A model generated the notes under the pieces. It ran no database searches, was not told the origin of the DNA, and saw only the letters and a list, made by a program, of their open reading frames with translations. A stretch of 64,000 nucleotides of DNA from Gordius sp. MW1 (taxonomy: Eukaryota > Nematomorpha > Gordioida > Gordea > Gordiidae). A program made the translations under genes and the position numbers. The stretch spans positions 3,162,001 through 3,226,000 of the forward strand of contig OZ038527.1 in the NCBI GenBank assembly GCA_964036665.1, written 5' to 3'. Below are positions 33,551 through 45,830 of the stretch, piece by piece. Within the stretch, counting starts at the first letter, position 1, and the number at the start of each line of letters is the position of its first letter.

Positions 33551-34563
33551 ATCTATACCATAATCATAACATTATACTCAATAACTTAATTATAAAGTAA
33601 AGAAACTGTTAAGTAATGGGAAATTTTAATATAGAAGGAAATACTCTAGAGCTCCCTCGACATCCTTTAGACCGAAAGCACTGTGGGCTTAAATTCTAGT
33701 AATCATACTATCCCGCCTAAACTTTGATCTGGCGAGTCGGACTACACTTAAATTGTTCGGACTAGTCAATTCCCCCCCCTCCCCACAGCCCTTAATTAAA
33801 CTTTTTTAGACATTGCTGGTATACGCCTATTGGTTTTATTATCTCGGCTCACACCCCTCCCACACAGCAAGCTACGTCGCTCCCGGGGGCTTTAGGCGTC
33901 ATGTAAGTTATCTGCATGTGCATGATACTTTAATTAATCATCGTCATCATACTAATACTTAAGCAAAGCACTTAAAATAACCTTACTGAGAATTTTACTT
34001 TGCAAACAACATATTCGAGGTATTTAAGCTTCCCCCCCCCTAATTACTCTCACGACCCTACATCCATAATACCCTGGTAGTTTCTTTCCCTCGGCAGAAT
34101 TATTATATGTGATTGGACAAAGATGTGTCAAACAACATTTAAATAATAAAAATTTCTCTTTAATTACTCACTCCCCAAATATGTCTTTATACTTCATCTC
34201 GACATCCTTACTTATATGAGCTATGGTTAAGATCCACCTACTCCGAATTCCCAGATCAATCATGCTGCTAAGTACATTAATTGCCATGCGTTTGCTGCTA
34301 GCCTCGCTATTAGAAGAGATTTGAAACTTTTTAGTTAATACTTCGTCATACTATTGATAAGCGTTGCTGTTGTATTTACTGGTATCGTCAGGGCCCTACC
34401 CTCAGACCTGCTGAATACTACCCACTTTTTTAATTTTCTGATTTAACAAAACTAGGGCTTGTAGTCTACAACTCGACATCTCAAAATATATAACACTTAA
34501 GAAAGGGTTTAACTCATCCGACCTTAATTTCTTCCCCAACCTCGTCCACTATCTTAACCGCTA

Positions 34564-34764
34564 ATGAAGATCAAAATAGCCTCAATAAATATCAATTCCC
34601 TTATGATCCAAGGCAAACAACAGATGATGTTAACATTCGCAAGAAACCATAAACTCGACATCTTATGCCTACAACAGACGCGGATTCCTCATTCTAGAAT
34701 CGACAACAGCTTCAATTACACCCTTTACCACGTAGAACTGGCCACTATGCCGTATAAACAATAG
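34564..34764 (+). pseudogene. LINE endonuclease (APE-like) N-terminal fragment, left arm
   Basis: 66 codons beginning MKIKIASININSLM then LTFARNHKLDILCLQQTRIP. This is the start of the exonuclease/endonuclease/phosphatase fold of non-LTR retrotransposons: KIASxNINxL strand, then DILCLQET with Q in place of the usual catalytic E in QET. A stop follows after ~66 residues and no further LINE sequence continues. The same fragment lies inverted in the other arm. Confidence 0.75.
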
Positions 34765-35957
34765 AAAGGAAAAGAAATATGGGTACGACTATTATCCTAA
34801 CTTGTATCATCTGTCTGTTACGGCCAAGCCATGCAATATAGCTCTCTTTCAACTCCTTCCAGCACGGATTTTTTTTATTTATTTTTATATATTTTTTTTT
34901 TTCTCCATCCATAAACCACCAAATCCTCTTCTCGCAGTCTGACAATATTCAAGCAGTTGCATTGGAAACTTTTTCAACTCCTTCCAGAACGGTTTTTTTT
35001 TCTCTCTCAAGCAGGGACCAGTGTACAACCTAACTAGGCAAACTATCGCTTAGCTCCAGTAATCGCCGTAGATGGTATGTTAATTTATGTTTCACTTATG
35101 ATTTTTATAAACCGAGTGTCTACGAACTTGCGTCACCTCTATGCCTATGCCTGCACTATTGTGACCTCTAGTCCAATACAAGTAGGTGTCAGATGGAACT
35201 CAATCTTAGCTTGCCGATTTAGCTAAGTTCTAGAATTTCATCCGGGCAAATACATATTTACATTGCATAATCCATACATTTGTTACAGGAATAAAATCAC
35301 ACGTTAGCAATAACGTGGCCTTATGCGCCATTTGGCGTGAGAAGGGGCTCAACCTTAGATTGCACTTACTAAGCTCTTGGGCATCTTCGGGGCAAAAAAT
35401 ACATACATACATTAACTCAATCATCATTAATTTTTCGAAGTGAAGAATTTCAAATTTTCAAACTAGTATATTAGAAATTATGTTTTTTAATATATTTATT
35501 ATAGGTATGTTAACTCAGAGGAAGAAAGAACTTTTTTTTTATCAAAATTTTTATTATTAAAATACAATGAAGGAAAAAACGGTCAAATATACCTTAGATG
35601 CCGTAATTCAAATTGTAAAGGGAGAGCAATAAAGCATGGGACCACATATTTTATTACTAAAGCACATTTGGATATACCACATAAAAGTATAATGTTTTAT
35701 AGTCCTTTATTTTATATATCTATTTTATAGCAGGAATAACACAAGCTATTACTATTCCAAATTTAATAGTAAATATAACAAGCAATGAAAGTAAATATTT
35801 TTGATTTTTTTAAAACTTTATAATAGCCTCTGTGACAAGTTCAATTGTAAGATTCTCTTCAAATAATCCTTCAAATATTCGAGGTTAGTTTTCTTAAAAG
35901 ATATATCCATTTAAAAACTTTTATAGTGCTAAATTTTGATAACTTTAGAACTTCTTT

Positions 35958-37303
35958 AGCTCATAGACCATTTACCTCTATTACAAATATGACTCCAAGT
36001 AATTTATGATTGAATTTTGTATATTTTTTCTTTAGTTCTTAATTCATGTTCCAGTGTCTCTTATAGACCATTATCGTCCATTACAAATCTGACACCAAGT
36101 CCCAATGTCTCTTATACAACATTTACCCCTATTACAAGTATGACTCCAAGTAATTTATGATTGAGTTTTGTATATTTTTTCTTTTGTTCTTAATTCATGT
36201 TCCAGTGTCTCTTATAGACCATTATCGTCCATTACAAATCTGACACCAAGTCCCAATGTCTCTTATACAACATTTACCCCTATTACAAATATGACTCCAA
36301 GTAATTTATGATTGAATTTTGTATATTTTTTCTTTAGTTCTTAATTCATGTTCCAGTGTCTCTTTTAGACCATTATCGTCCATTACAAATCTGACACCAA
36401 GTCCCAATGTCTCTTATACAACATTTACCCCTATTACAAATATGACTCCAAGTAATTTATGATTGAGTTTTGTATATTTTTTATTTAGTTCTTAATTCAT
36501 GTTCCAGTGTCTCTTATAGACCATTATCGTCCATTACAAATCTGACACCAAGTCCCAGTGTCTCTTATACAACATTTACCCCTATTACAAATATGACTCC
36601 AAGTAATTTATGATTGAGTTTTGTATATTTTTTATTTAGTTCTTAATTCATGTTCCAGTGTCTCTTATAGACCATTATCGTCCATTACAAATCTGACACC
36701 AAGTCCCAATGTCTCTTATACAACATTCACCCCTATTACAAATATGACTCCAAGTAATTTATGATTGAGTTTTGTATATTTTTTCTTTAGTTCTTAATTC
36801 ATATTCCAGTGTCTCTTATAGACCATTATTGTCCATTACAAATCTGACACCAAGTCCCAATGTCTCTTATACAACATTTACCCCTATTACAAATATGACT
36901 CCAAGTAATTTATGATTGAGTTTTGTATATTTTTTATTTAGTTCTTAATTCATGTTCCAGTGTCTCTTATAGACCATTATCGTCCATTACAAATCTGACA
37001 CCAAGTCCCAGTGTCTCTTATACAACATTTACCCCTATTACAAATATGACTCCAAGTAATTTATGACTGAGTTTTGTATATTTTTTATTTAGTTCTTAAT
37101 TCATGTTCCAGTGTCTCTTATAGACCATTATCGTCCATTACAAATCTGACACCAAGTCCCAGTGTCTCTTATACAACATTTACCCCTATTACAAATATGA
37201 CTCCAAGTAATTTATGATTGAGTTTTGTATATTTTTTATTTAGTTCTTAATTCATGTTCCAGTGTCTCTTATAGACCATTATCGTCCATTACAAATCTGA
37301 CAC
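35958..37303. repeat. 151-bp satellite, forward half
   Basis: About nine units at 151-bp spacing (GTCCCAATGTCTCTTAT begins at 36099, 36250, 36401...). Each unit contains two related ~45-bp halves, TGTCTCTTATAGACC...GACACCAAG and TGTCTCTTATACAAC...GACTCCAAG, so it is an old dimer. Unit sequence is highly uniform (a C/A or T/A change here and there), which suggests recent homogenisation. Confidence 0.95.
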
Positions 37304-38866
37304 TGGAGTCATATTTGTAATAGGGGTAAATGTTGTATAAGAGACATTGGGACTTGGTGTCAGATTTGTAATGGACGATAATGGTCTATAAGAGACACTG
37401 GAACATGAATTAAGAACTAAATAAAAAATATACAAAACTCAATCATAAATTACTTGGAGTCATATTTGTAATAGGGGTGAATGTTGTATAAGAGACATTG
37501 GGACTTGGTGTCAGATTTGTAATGGACGATAGGTCTATAAGAGACACTGGAATATGAATTAAGAACTAAAGAAAAAATATACAAAATTCAATCATAAATT
37601 ACTTGGAGTCATATTTGTAATAGGGGTAAATGTTGTAAAAGAGACATTGGGACTTGGTGTCAGATTTGTAATGGACGATAATGGTCTATAAGAGACACTG
37701 GAACATGAATTAAGAACTAAAGAAAAAATATACAAAATTCAATCATAAATTACTTGGAGTCATATTTGTAATAGGGGTAAATGTTGTATAAGAGACATTG
37801 GGACTTGGTGTCAGATTTGTAATGGACGATAATGGTCTATAAGAGACACTGGAACATGAATTAAGAACTAAAGAAAAAATATACAAAACTCAATCATAAA
37901 TTACTTGGAGTCATATTTGTAATAGGGGTAAATGTTGTATAAGAGACATTGGGACTTGGTGTCAGATTTGTAATGGACGATAATGGTCTATAAGAGACAC
38001 TGGAATATGAATTAAGAACTAAAGAAAAAATATACAAAATTCAATCATAAATTACTTGGAGTCATATTTGTAATAGGGGTAAATGTTGTATAAGAGACAT
38101 TGGGACTTGGTGTCAGATTTGTAATGGACGATAATGGTCTATAAGAGACACTGGAACATGAATTAAGAACTAAAGAAAAAATATACAAAATTCAATCATA
38201 AATTACTTGGAGTCATATTTGTAATAGGGGTAAATGTTGTATAAGAGACATTGGGACTTGGTGTCAGATTTGTAATGGACGATAATGGTCTATAAGAGAC
38301 ACTGGAACATGAATTAAGAACTAAAGAAAAAATATACAAAATTCAATCATAAATTACTTGGAGTCATATTTGTAATAGGGGTAAATGTTGTATAAGAGAC
38401 ATTGGGACTTGGTGTCAGATTTGTAATGGACGATAATGGTCTATAAGAGACACTGGAACATGAATTAAGAACTAAAGAAAAAATATACAAAACTCAATCA
38501 TAAATTACGAGTCATATTTGTAATAGGGGTAAATGTTGTATAAGAGACATTGGGACTTGGTGTCAGATTTGTAATGGACGATAATGGTCTATAAGAGACA
38601 CTGGAATATGAATTAAGAACTAAAGAAAAAATATACAAAATTCAATCATAAATTACTTGGAGTCATATTTGTAATAGGGGTAAATGTTGTATAAGAGACA
38701 TTGGGACTTGGTGTCAGATTTGTAATGGACGATAATGGTCTATAAGAGACACTGGAACATGAATTAAGAACTAAAGAAAAAATATACAAAATTCAATCAT
38801 AAATTACTTGGAGTCATATTTGTAATAGAGGTAAATGGTCTATGAGCTAAAGAAGTTCTAAAGTTA
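37304..38866. repeat. 151-bp satellite, reverse half
   Basis: About ten units in inverse orientation. The switch occurs at GACAC/TGGAGTC, 37303/37304, without a spacer. One unit here has lost 3 bp (GATAGGTC, near 37530) and another is shortened (TTACGAGTC, near 38508), so the halves are not exact mirror images. Confidence 0.95.
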
Positions 38867-40063
38867 TCAAAATTTAGCACTATAAAAGTTTTTAAATGGA
38901 TATATCTTTTAAGAAAACTAACCTCAAATATTTGAAGGATTATTTGAAGAGAATCTTACAATTGAACTTGTCACAGAGGCTATTATAAAGTTTAAAAAAA
39001 ATCAAAAATATTTACTTTCATTGCTTGTTATATTTACTATTAAATTTGGAATAGTAATAGCTTGTGTTATTCCTGCTATAAAATAGATATATAAAATAAA
39101 GGACTATAAAACATTATACTTTTATGTGGTATATCCAAATGTGCTTTAGTAATAAAATATGTGGTCCCATGCTTTATTGCTCTCCCTTTACAATTTGAAT
39201 TACGGCATCTAAGGTATATTTGACCGTTTTTTCCTTCATTGTATTTTACATAATAAAAATTTTGATAAAAAAAAGTTCTTTCTTCCTCTGAGTTAACATA
39301 CCTATAATAAAGATATTAAAAACATAATTTCTAATATACTAGTTTGAAAATTTGAAATTCTTCACTTCGAAAATTAATGATGATGTGATGATCAATTCAT
39401 GATAACTCATGTTGAGTTAATGTATGTATGTATTTTTTTTTTGCCCCGAAGACGCCCAAGAGCTTAGTAAGTGCAATCTAAGGTTGAGCCCCTTCTCACG
39501 CCAAATGGCGCATAAGGCCACGTTATTGCTAACGTGTGATTTTATTCCTGCAACAAATGTATGGATTATGCAATGTAAATATGTATTTGCCCGGATGAAA
39601 TTCTAGAACTTAGCTAAATCGGCAAGCTAAGATTGAGTTCCATCTGACACCTACTTGTATTGGACTAGAAGTCACAATAGTGCAGGCATAGGCATAGAGG
39701 TGACGCAAGTTTGTAGGCAGCACACTCGGTTTATAAAAATCATAAGTGAAACATAAATTAACATACCATCTACGGCGATTACTGGAGCTAAGCGATAGTT
39801 TGCCTAGTTAGGTTGTACACTGGTCCCTGCTTGAGAGAGAAAGAGAGAAAAAAAACCGTTCTGGAAGGAGTTGAAAAAGTTTCCAATGCAACTCCTTTAA
39901 TATTGTCAGACTGCGAGAAGAGAATTTGGTGGTTTATGGATGGAGAAAAAAAAAAAAAATCCGTGCTGGAAGGAGGTGAAAGAGAGCTAAATTGCATGGC
40001 TTGGCCGTAACAGACAGATGATACAAGTTAGGATAATAGTCGTACCCAAATTTCTTTTCCTTT

Positions 40064-40264
40064 CTATTGTTTATACGGCATAGTGGCCAGTTCTACGTGG
40101 TAAAGGGTGTAATCGGAGCTGTTGTCGATTCTAGAATGAGGAATCCGCGTCTGTTGTAGGCATAAGATGTCGAGTTTATGGTTTCTTGCGAATGTTAACA
40201 TCATCTGTTGTTTGCCTTGGATCATAAGGGAATTGATATTTATTGAGGCTATTTTGATCTTCAT
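40064..40264 (-). pseudogene. LINE endonuclease fragment, right arm
   Basis: Inverted copy of 34564-34764, with one visible substitution in the translation (S for F, D for N in the stretch IDNSFNYT). Its presence in both arms shows that the truncated LINE was captured before the inverted duplication. Confidence 0.75.
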
Positions 40265-40379
40265 TAGCGGTTAAGATAGTGGACGAGGTTGGGGAAGAAA
40301 TTAAGGTCGGATGAGTTAAACCCTTTCTTAAGTGTTATATATTTTGAGATGTCGAGTTGTAGACTACAAGCCCTAGTCC

Positions 40380-40486
40380 ATTCTCTAGCAGTATAACAGT
40401 CTCATCATTTCACCTTTTAAAATGGCGGTAAACTAGGCAACACTTTTACAAAGGGGATGAGGAGTCTATTTAGTCTATGTATTCAG
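40380..40486. mobile_element. TA-target MITE remnant in right arm only
   Basis: Contains AAAATGGCGGTAAAC and GAGGAGTCTATTTAGTCTA, the end of the TA-MITE family. The left arm has unrelated AT-rich sequence at the same place (34415-34460), so the arms differ here by an indel or replacement. Confidence 0.65.
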
Positions 40487-40998
40487 CAGGTCTGAGGGTA
40501 GGGCCCTGACGATACCAGTAAATACAACAGCAACGCTTATCAATAGTATGACGAAGTATTAACTAAAAAGTTTCAAATCTCTTCTAATAGCGAGGCTAGC
40601 AGCAAACGCATGGCAGTTAATGTACTTAGCAGCATGATTGATCTGGGAAGATTTCGGAGTAGGTGGATCTTAACCATAGCTCATATAAGTAAGGATGTCG
40701 AGATGAAGTACTACCAAAGACATATGTGGGGAGTGAGTAATTAAAGAGAAATTTTTATTATTTAAATGTTGTTTGACACATCTTTGTCCAATCACATATA
40801 ATAATTCTGCCGAGGGAAAGAAATTACCAGGGTATTATGGATGTAGGGTCGTGAGAGTAATTAGGGGGGGGGGAAGCTTAAATACCTCGAATATGTTGCT
40901 TGCAAAGTAAAATTCTTAGTAAGGTTATTTTAAGTGCTTTGCTTAAGTATTAGTATGATGACGATGATTAATTAAAGTATCATGCACATGCAGATAAC

Positions 40999-42142
40999 TA
41001 GTGTTTCGATCTCGTCTCGTCTCGGTCTCGAATACAAAATCTCGTCTCGTCTCGGGAGCGATTAGGAAAATCTCGATCTCGTCTCGTCTCGGTCTAGAAA
41101 AATCTCGGTCTCGTCTCGTCTCGACGAGAATTCTCGTCTCGTCTCGACTTTTAAAAAAAAATATATACGGAATAAAAATTTCTCCTATTTTATTAAAAAT
41201 ATAAATAAGTGTTCAAAAATCCAAATGGCAAATTTTATATTTTTGGAAAAACTTTAATACGCAAACTTTTTAAAGATTTAGCGGGACACGACATCTCATT
41301 GACAATATAAAGATATGAATTAACTCATAAAGATAACATTTTCTATAAAAAGTGCAGACTAAAAAAACTATAAATAAATTTGAAATAAGATTAAATTTTA
41401 TTGTTCTAGCAAATTATAATATTTGCATCAAATTCACTGTGTCTGTCAACTATAAATGGACTTCGAAAATTATAAGTTCGCTTATAGTTGATATAGTTGC
41501 ATAAGTGAGCAAAATGAGACCCTTTATTAACCTTTGCTAATGATTCAAAGTAGACCTTAACATATTTAAGGCAAACGTTTAAGTCCATTAATATAACCAT
41601 CATCAGTTATAGCCCATAGTGTTTATTGCATGTTTATGCGAGTGACATTTAATGATGTTATTATTATTTACAGAATTGATAACTAGTTGCAGAAATTAAA
41701 ACGTTGTAAAACAACAATAAAAGCAGCATTATTATAGAATTAAGAACATAAGGTTTTAAACTTTAAATTAAAGAGTACGTATTTAAATGTATGACAAAAA
41801 TCAACCATACTTAGGTAAATGATTGCCAAATTTTATTTTTTTTGCAAAAATATATAATATTTACTACACTTGTGAATTTTTTTAATATTAAATATATTCC
41901 ATACATATTGATTTACACTTAATACCTTAAATGTAAATTAAAATACACAATAATTTACTAAAATCTAACGATCAATAAAAAGTCGAGATCTCGCCGAGAA
42001 AATCTCGTATCGTCTCGTCTCGACATCAAAATTCTCGTCTCGATCTCGACTCCATTTTTCAAATTCTCGTCTCGTCTCGTCTCGGTTTTTCGAGACGAGA
42101 CGAGACGAGACCGAGATTTTTCTCGGTTTTTCCGCATCACTA
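40999..42142. mobile_element. CTCGT-rich hAT element in right arm only
   Basis: CAGATAAC is duplicated at 40991-40998 and 42143-42150. Left end TAGTGTTTCGATC, right end GCATCACTA (inverse TAGTGATGC). Both ends consist of CTCGTCTCGTCTCGG words (41008-41150, 41985-42125), in the inverse arrangement that lets them pair; the centre is AT-rich. The left arm has the empty site GTTATCTG near 33907. Confidence 0.92.
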
Positions 42143-42509
42143 CAGATAACTTACATGACGCCTAAAGCCCCTGGGAGCGACGTAGCTTGCTGTGTGGGAG
42201 GGGTGTGAGCCGAGATAATAAAACCAATAGGCGTATACCAGCAATGTCTAAAAAAGTTTAATTAAGGGCTGTGGGGAGGGGGGGGGAATTGACTAGTCCG
42301 AACAATTTAAGTGTAGTCCGACTCGCCAGATCAAAGTTTAGGCGGGATAGTATGATTACTAGAATTTAAGCCCACAGTGCTTTCGGTCTAAAGGATGTCG
42401 AGGGAGCTCTAGAGTATTTTCTTCTATATTAAAATTTCCCATTACTTAACAGTTTCTTTACTTTATAATTAAGTTATTGAGTATAATGTTATGATTATGG
42501 TATAGATAT

Positions 42510-43576
42510 CAGAGGTCAGAAATGCCCGGCCCGCTGCCCGGCCGGCCCGTGGGCCGGGCAACTGTCTTAAGTTTTACTTTTCGGACGGGCCCGGGCGGGC
42601 ACGCTGATAAGATTCGGGCAATTCGGGCATGCCAAAAATTTTATCAAATTGATTTTCCTCGAAAAAAGAAAAATTCGCTTATAAACAATTTTGGGCCATA
42701 ATAAATTTGACTAGATTTTTTTCTATCGCTTAAATCCTTATCGTACGTTTATATAATGTCCTAAATCCTAATTTTAACTTCTTCAGAATTAAATTTTATT
42801 TTATTTCGAATAAATTAGTTTAACTGGTTTATCTAAAGATCAAAAATTTTTAATTTTCATATTATATTATAAAAGAATAAAATGACGTATCAAAAAACAT
42901 ATATTAAAATAAATATATTTATTTATATATTAAGATAAATAGATTTATAAATGTAAAATTTCTTTTAACTGATAAATGACAAAATTTATTATTTTAACTA
43001 ATGGCGTAAATGAGGGGGGGGGGGAGGGAACGGGAAATTCCCTCCCCACAGATTTTTTATGAAAAAATTATTTTAGATCTAAAGTTTATGTTTTATAGTT
43101 GTGCAACGTAACTGACCAAGTTAATTATTTATAATGACTTTCTTTATGTTTTATACCAGATTTTATAATTTTAATGTTGAAATAAAAATGTTATAAATTT
43201 TTTTTGGATTTCTACTTTATAGTTGTGCAACGTAACTGACCAAGTTAATTAATTATAATGACTTTCTATATGTTTTATACCAGATTCATGGCTGAGCGGA
43301 CACTTAGAAGGGTTCAGGCGGGGAATTTAGTTAAAAATTTAGACCGGGCCGGGTTTGGGCAGAAAAATTTTAACAAATCCGACCTCTGTTTGCGACCTCA
43401 CAAATTCGGGACTAACGGGCAAATTTAGTATTTCGGGCCGGGCAATTAGGGCAGCTTTAACGATTCGGGCGGGCCCGGGCGGACACTTAGATGGGTTCGG
43501 GCGGGCTCGGGCGGGCAGATTAATTATAAAATCGGGCCGGGTTCGGGCTGAAAAATTCTAACAAATCTGACCTCTG
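42510..43576. mobile_element. hAT MITE with GGGCCGGG-type ends, right arm
   Basis: Same ends as 32702-33550 (CAGAGGTCAGAAATGCC, TCTGACCTCTG) and in the same orientation on the + strand. Target duplication is ATAGATAT (42502-42509, 43577-43584), offset by 2 bp from the left-arm site. The middle differs from its partner: 43090-43168 and 43216-43288 are a direct repeat (GTGCAACGTAACTGACC) absent from the left copy. Confidence 0.93.
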
Positions 43577-43788
43577 ATAGATATATGCATATGGGGCTCA
43601 AAATTCAACGCTGCTTTTAATAAATTCGTAAAGAACTCTAGAGGCTAGGATAAATTTAAAAAAAGAAAGACCCTAAACCTTCTAAGTGTGTTATGCTTGG
43701 TAAACAGTTATTTGTCTTTTATTTTTATGGAATAAATATTTTGCTAGATGATTTGAGAAAGAAATAATATTATATATATTAAAGCCAT

Positions 43789-43856
43789 ATTATTTCTCTA
43801 AACTCATCAAAACAAACCCCACCAATGTGGGACCAAATAACTGATAAAGAAGAAGG
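43789..43856 (+). mobile_element. 68-bp LINE 3' end, right arm
   Basis: Tail CTGATAAAGAAGAAGG with duplicated ATATATT(A/G)AAGCCAT on both sides (43774-43788, 43857-43871). Mirror of 30304-30371. Confidence 0.88.
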
Positions 43857-45830
43857 ATATATTGAAGCCATAACCTTGACGCAAGCTTTTAAGTTCTATA
43901 AGACAGTTCGCATTAACTGCACTCTTTAGAAGATAGGGGCAGGGCGAGGGAAACATAGAGTTAAATAACTATATCATTCATAAAATCCTTACCTCGGTTC
44001 AAAAAAAACAAATAATAAAGTGGAGTAGGGGGGAGAGAAATATAAGGTGGAAACACTTATCTAGTCTCAAGGCTAAATAGCTTGTGCTAAATCAGTTTAT
44101 TAGCTTCTTGGCGGGCCCTTGTCATGAAAGGCGCCGGCCATTCATGGTAGTAGGAGTAGGCGTCTGCTTCCGGAGCAGATTAGAAATGTCTAGTTGCACT
44201 ATTATTATATACTTACAACACTCTATTCCTAGCAAATGTAGAGTGAAGGCTATTGGGGAGGACGGAATTTTTTATATATGCTGTATGTCTGACAGTGGGA
44301 AGAGTTTTCTGTTACAAGAAATCTGGGGTTTGGGAGGTCTCGCAATAATAATGAGGATATGGAGGCATGTTAATAAATAAACGTTTCAAGTTGTTCAATT
44401 CTGACTACATTACTTTATAGATTATTCTATCTGAGTAATTGTGGTAAAAAAGTAGTCAATATAGGCATATAGATTTCTAACTTAGCTTTTACTGTAAAAG
44501 GTGGAGGTTGATATAAATATATGACTTGCTTAAAATATTTAGAGGTTAAAAGAATATAGATAAGAATGCAAATTGTAATTTTCTGCATTTAAAAACGGTT
44601 ATTTTGTTAGAGAAACGGAACTCCAAATATGTTATTTTATATCCTTCTGTTTTTGCTATCCAATGGATAGTTTCTTCTATCTTATCAAATATTGAGGAAA
44701 AATAATAATGATCTGATGGTAAGGCAAAAATGTACAAATCACACTTTATATAATTTTAATCTTTAATGATGTTTTTATATAGGACTATGGTGAATTAAAT
44801 TACAAATTAAATTTACACTTAAATATCTACAAATTATACATTTATTTTAACTAAATGGGGGCATTTTTGACAAATGCAGATTTAATGTTAAAAACTCAAA
44901 AATAACACTTATTAATGATTATTTTGAATTACACTTTTATTTAAGCATGTGCAAAAAATGGAAAAAATTTTAATGGGTCAAATCATGTTAAAATTTAAGC
45001 TGTTTTAACTTCTGCACTAAGATCTAGAGTTATCAAATTTAAATCACGATAAGGTTGAAATTAATCAATCAATAATAAAGAATTAAGTTTGAAACATTAA
45101 AGATTATTCAATTAAATTGTGGTCTTGTGTAACAAACACAAAAGTATTTTCCCTATAAATTCAGGAAAGTTAGATTTTTAGGTGTATATAATTATAAAGT
45201 AATTAGACAATTTGAATCTTAATTAAATAGAAAGCTTAGAGACCCTTAGATAAATATGTATTTATAAGTAATGGTGTTTTTAGTTTCAAACATAATAACT
45301 GAATAAACATAAGAGTTATTTGACTATTATCTCAAATACATTTTAAAGAGTTAATCAATACTTATTAGTTGTTAAAATGGAAATTGGAGGTTTATAGTAT
45401 ATTAGAATATTACCAAGAAATCTAGCGTGACACCTTCTATCCTGAAAAATTTAATTACTTTTCCTTTCAACCTGAAACGAGGTCATTGTCTACTCTTACC
45501 AACACCTCTATATTTAATACTTTCAAATTCTGCTCAACGAAGTTTCTTCAGGCTTACCCCACAAAAAATAGCCATATTTTAGAATGAAACAGACGTCTGT
45601 TCTGGCTTTAAATATTATTTCAAGCTTTTTCAATGGTTCAGGTACAATGTTGTTCCTAAAAATTTAATCTATTAAAATTACTTGAGTCTTGTTGAATACA
45701 CAATTTTGCAGCAGCATCAATTTCCCACACTTTTGCCCATTTCATACACCGGAAGTCTCTCTAATCATTGTTTTTCATGATGAGTTAATGATGAGTTGCC
45801 TTTTGTAAAGTTGCCTTTTGATCGGAAACC

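Larger units (their letters stand above)
27993..37303 (+). repeat. Palindrome left arm
   Basis: About 9.3 kb, longer than expected because of the 295-bp foldback and the 2.1-kb hAT foldback. Terminal 55 bp include the internal direct repeat AAAAGGCAACT twice and CATCATTAACTCATCATG. ORFs such as 29528-29731 and 29778-30050 also exist in the other arm only because the DNA is duplicated; no family recognised. Confidence 0.88.
27993..45830. mobile_element. 17.8-kb palindrome (giant inverted repeat)
   Basis: Outer ends share GGTTTCCGATCAAAAGGC and the next ~36 bp in inverted orientation (27993 and 45830). Checked pairs inward: 28430/45725, 29530/44580, 30050/44090, 32590/43690, 33600/42460, 33900/41000, 34564/40264, 35427/39424, 35950/38870; centre near 37303. 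Arms differ by few substitutions and by insertions unique to one side. No transposase, polymerase or capsid-like ORF was found. No convincing target duplication flanks the ends (TATATATA left, ATTTTTTA right). It may be a giant non-autonomous foldback element or an old inverted duplication; the precise shared terminus favours neither decisively. Confidence 0.9.
37304..45830 (-). repeat. Palindrome right arm
   Basis: About 8.5 kb, mirror of the left arm with its own insertions (40999-42142, 42510-43576) and a local replacement at 40375-40486. It ends at GGAAACC, 178 bp before the EXOC1 ATG. ORFs inside (39424-39606, 44084-44380) are the mirror images of left-arm frames. Confidence 0.88.

Noticed and set aside
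35958-38866. Regular repeats that might be taken for a CRISPR array
   Set aside because: The whole 151-bp unit repeats without unique spacers, in a eukaryotic context; it is satellite DNA.
27993-45830. Palindrome as a pure assembly artefact
   Set aside because: Arms differ by substitutions, by several insertions with proper target duplications and by MITE sites offset 2 bp, which a duplicated contig would not show. Long-read confirmation is still desirable.
27993-45830. Palindrome as a Maverick/Polinton or other virus-like element
   Set aside because: No polymerase B, integrase, ATPase, protease or capsid-like frame was found between the inverted arms.
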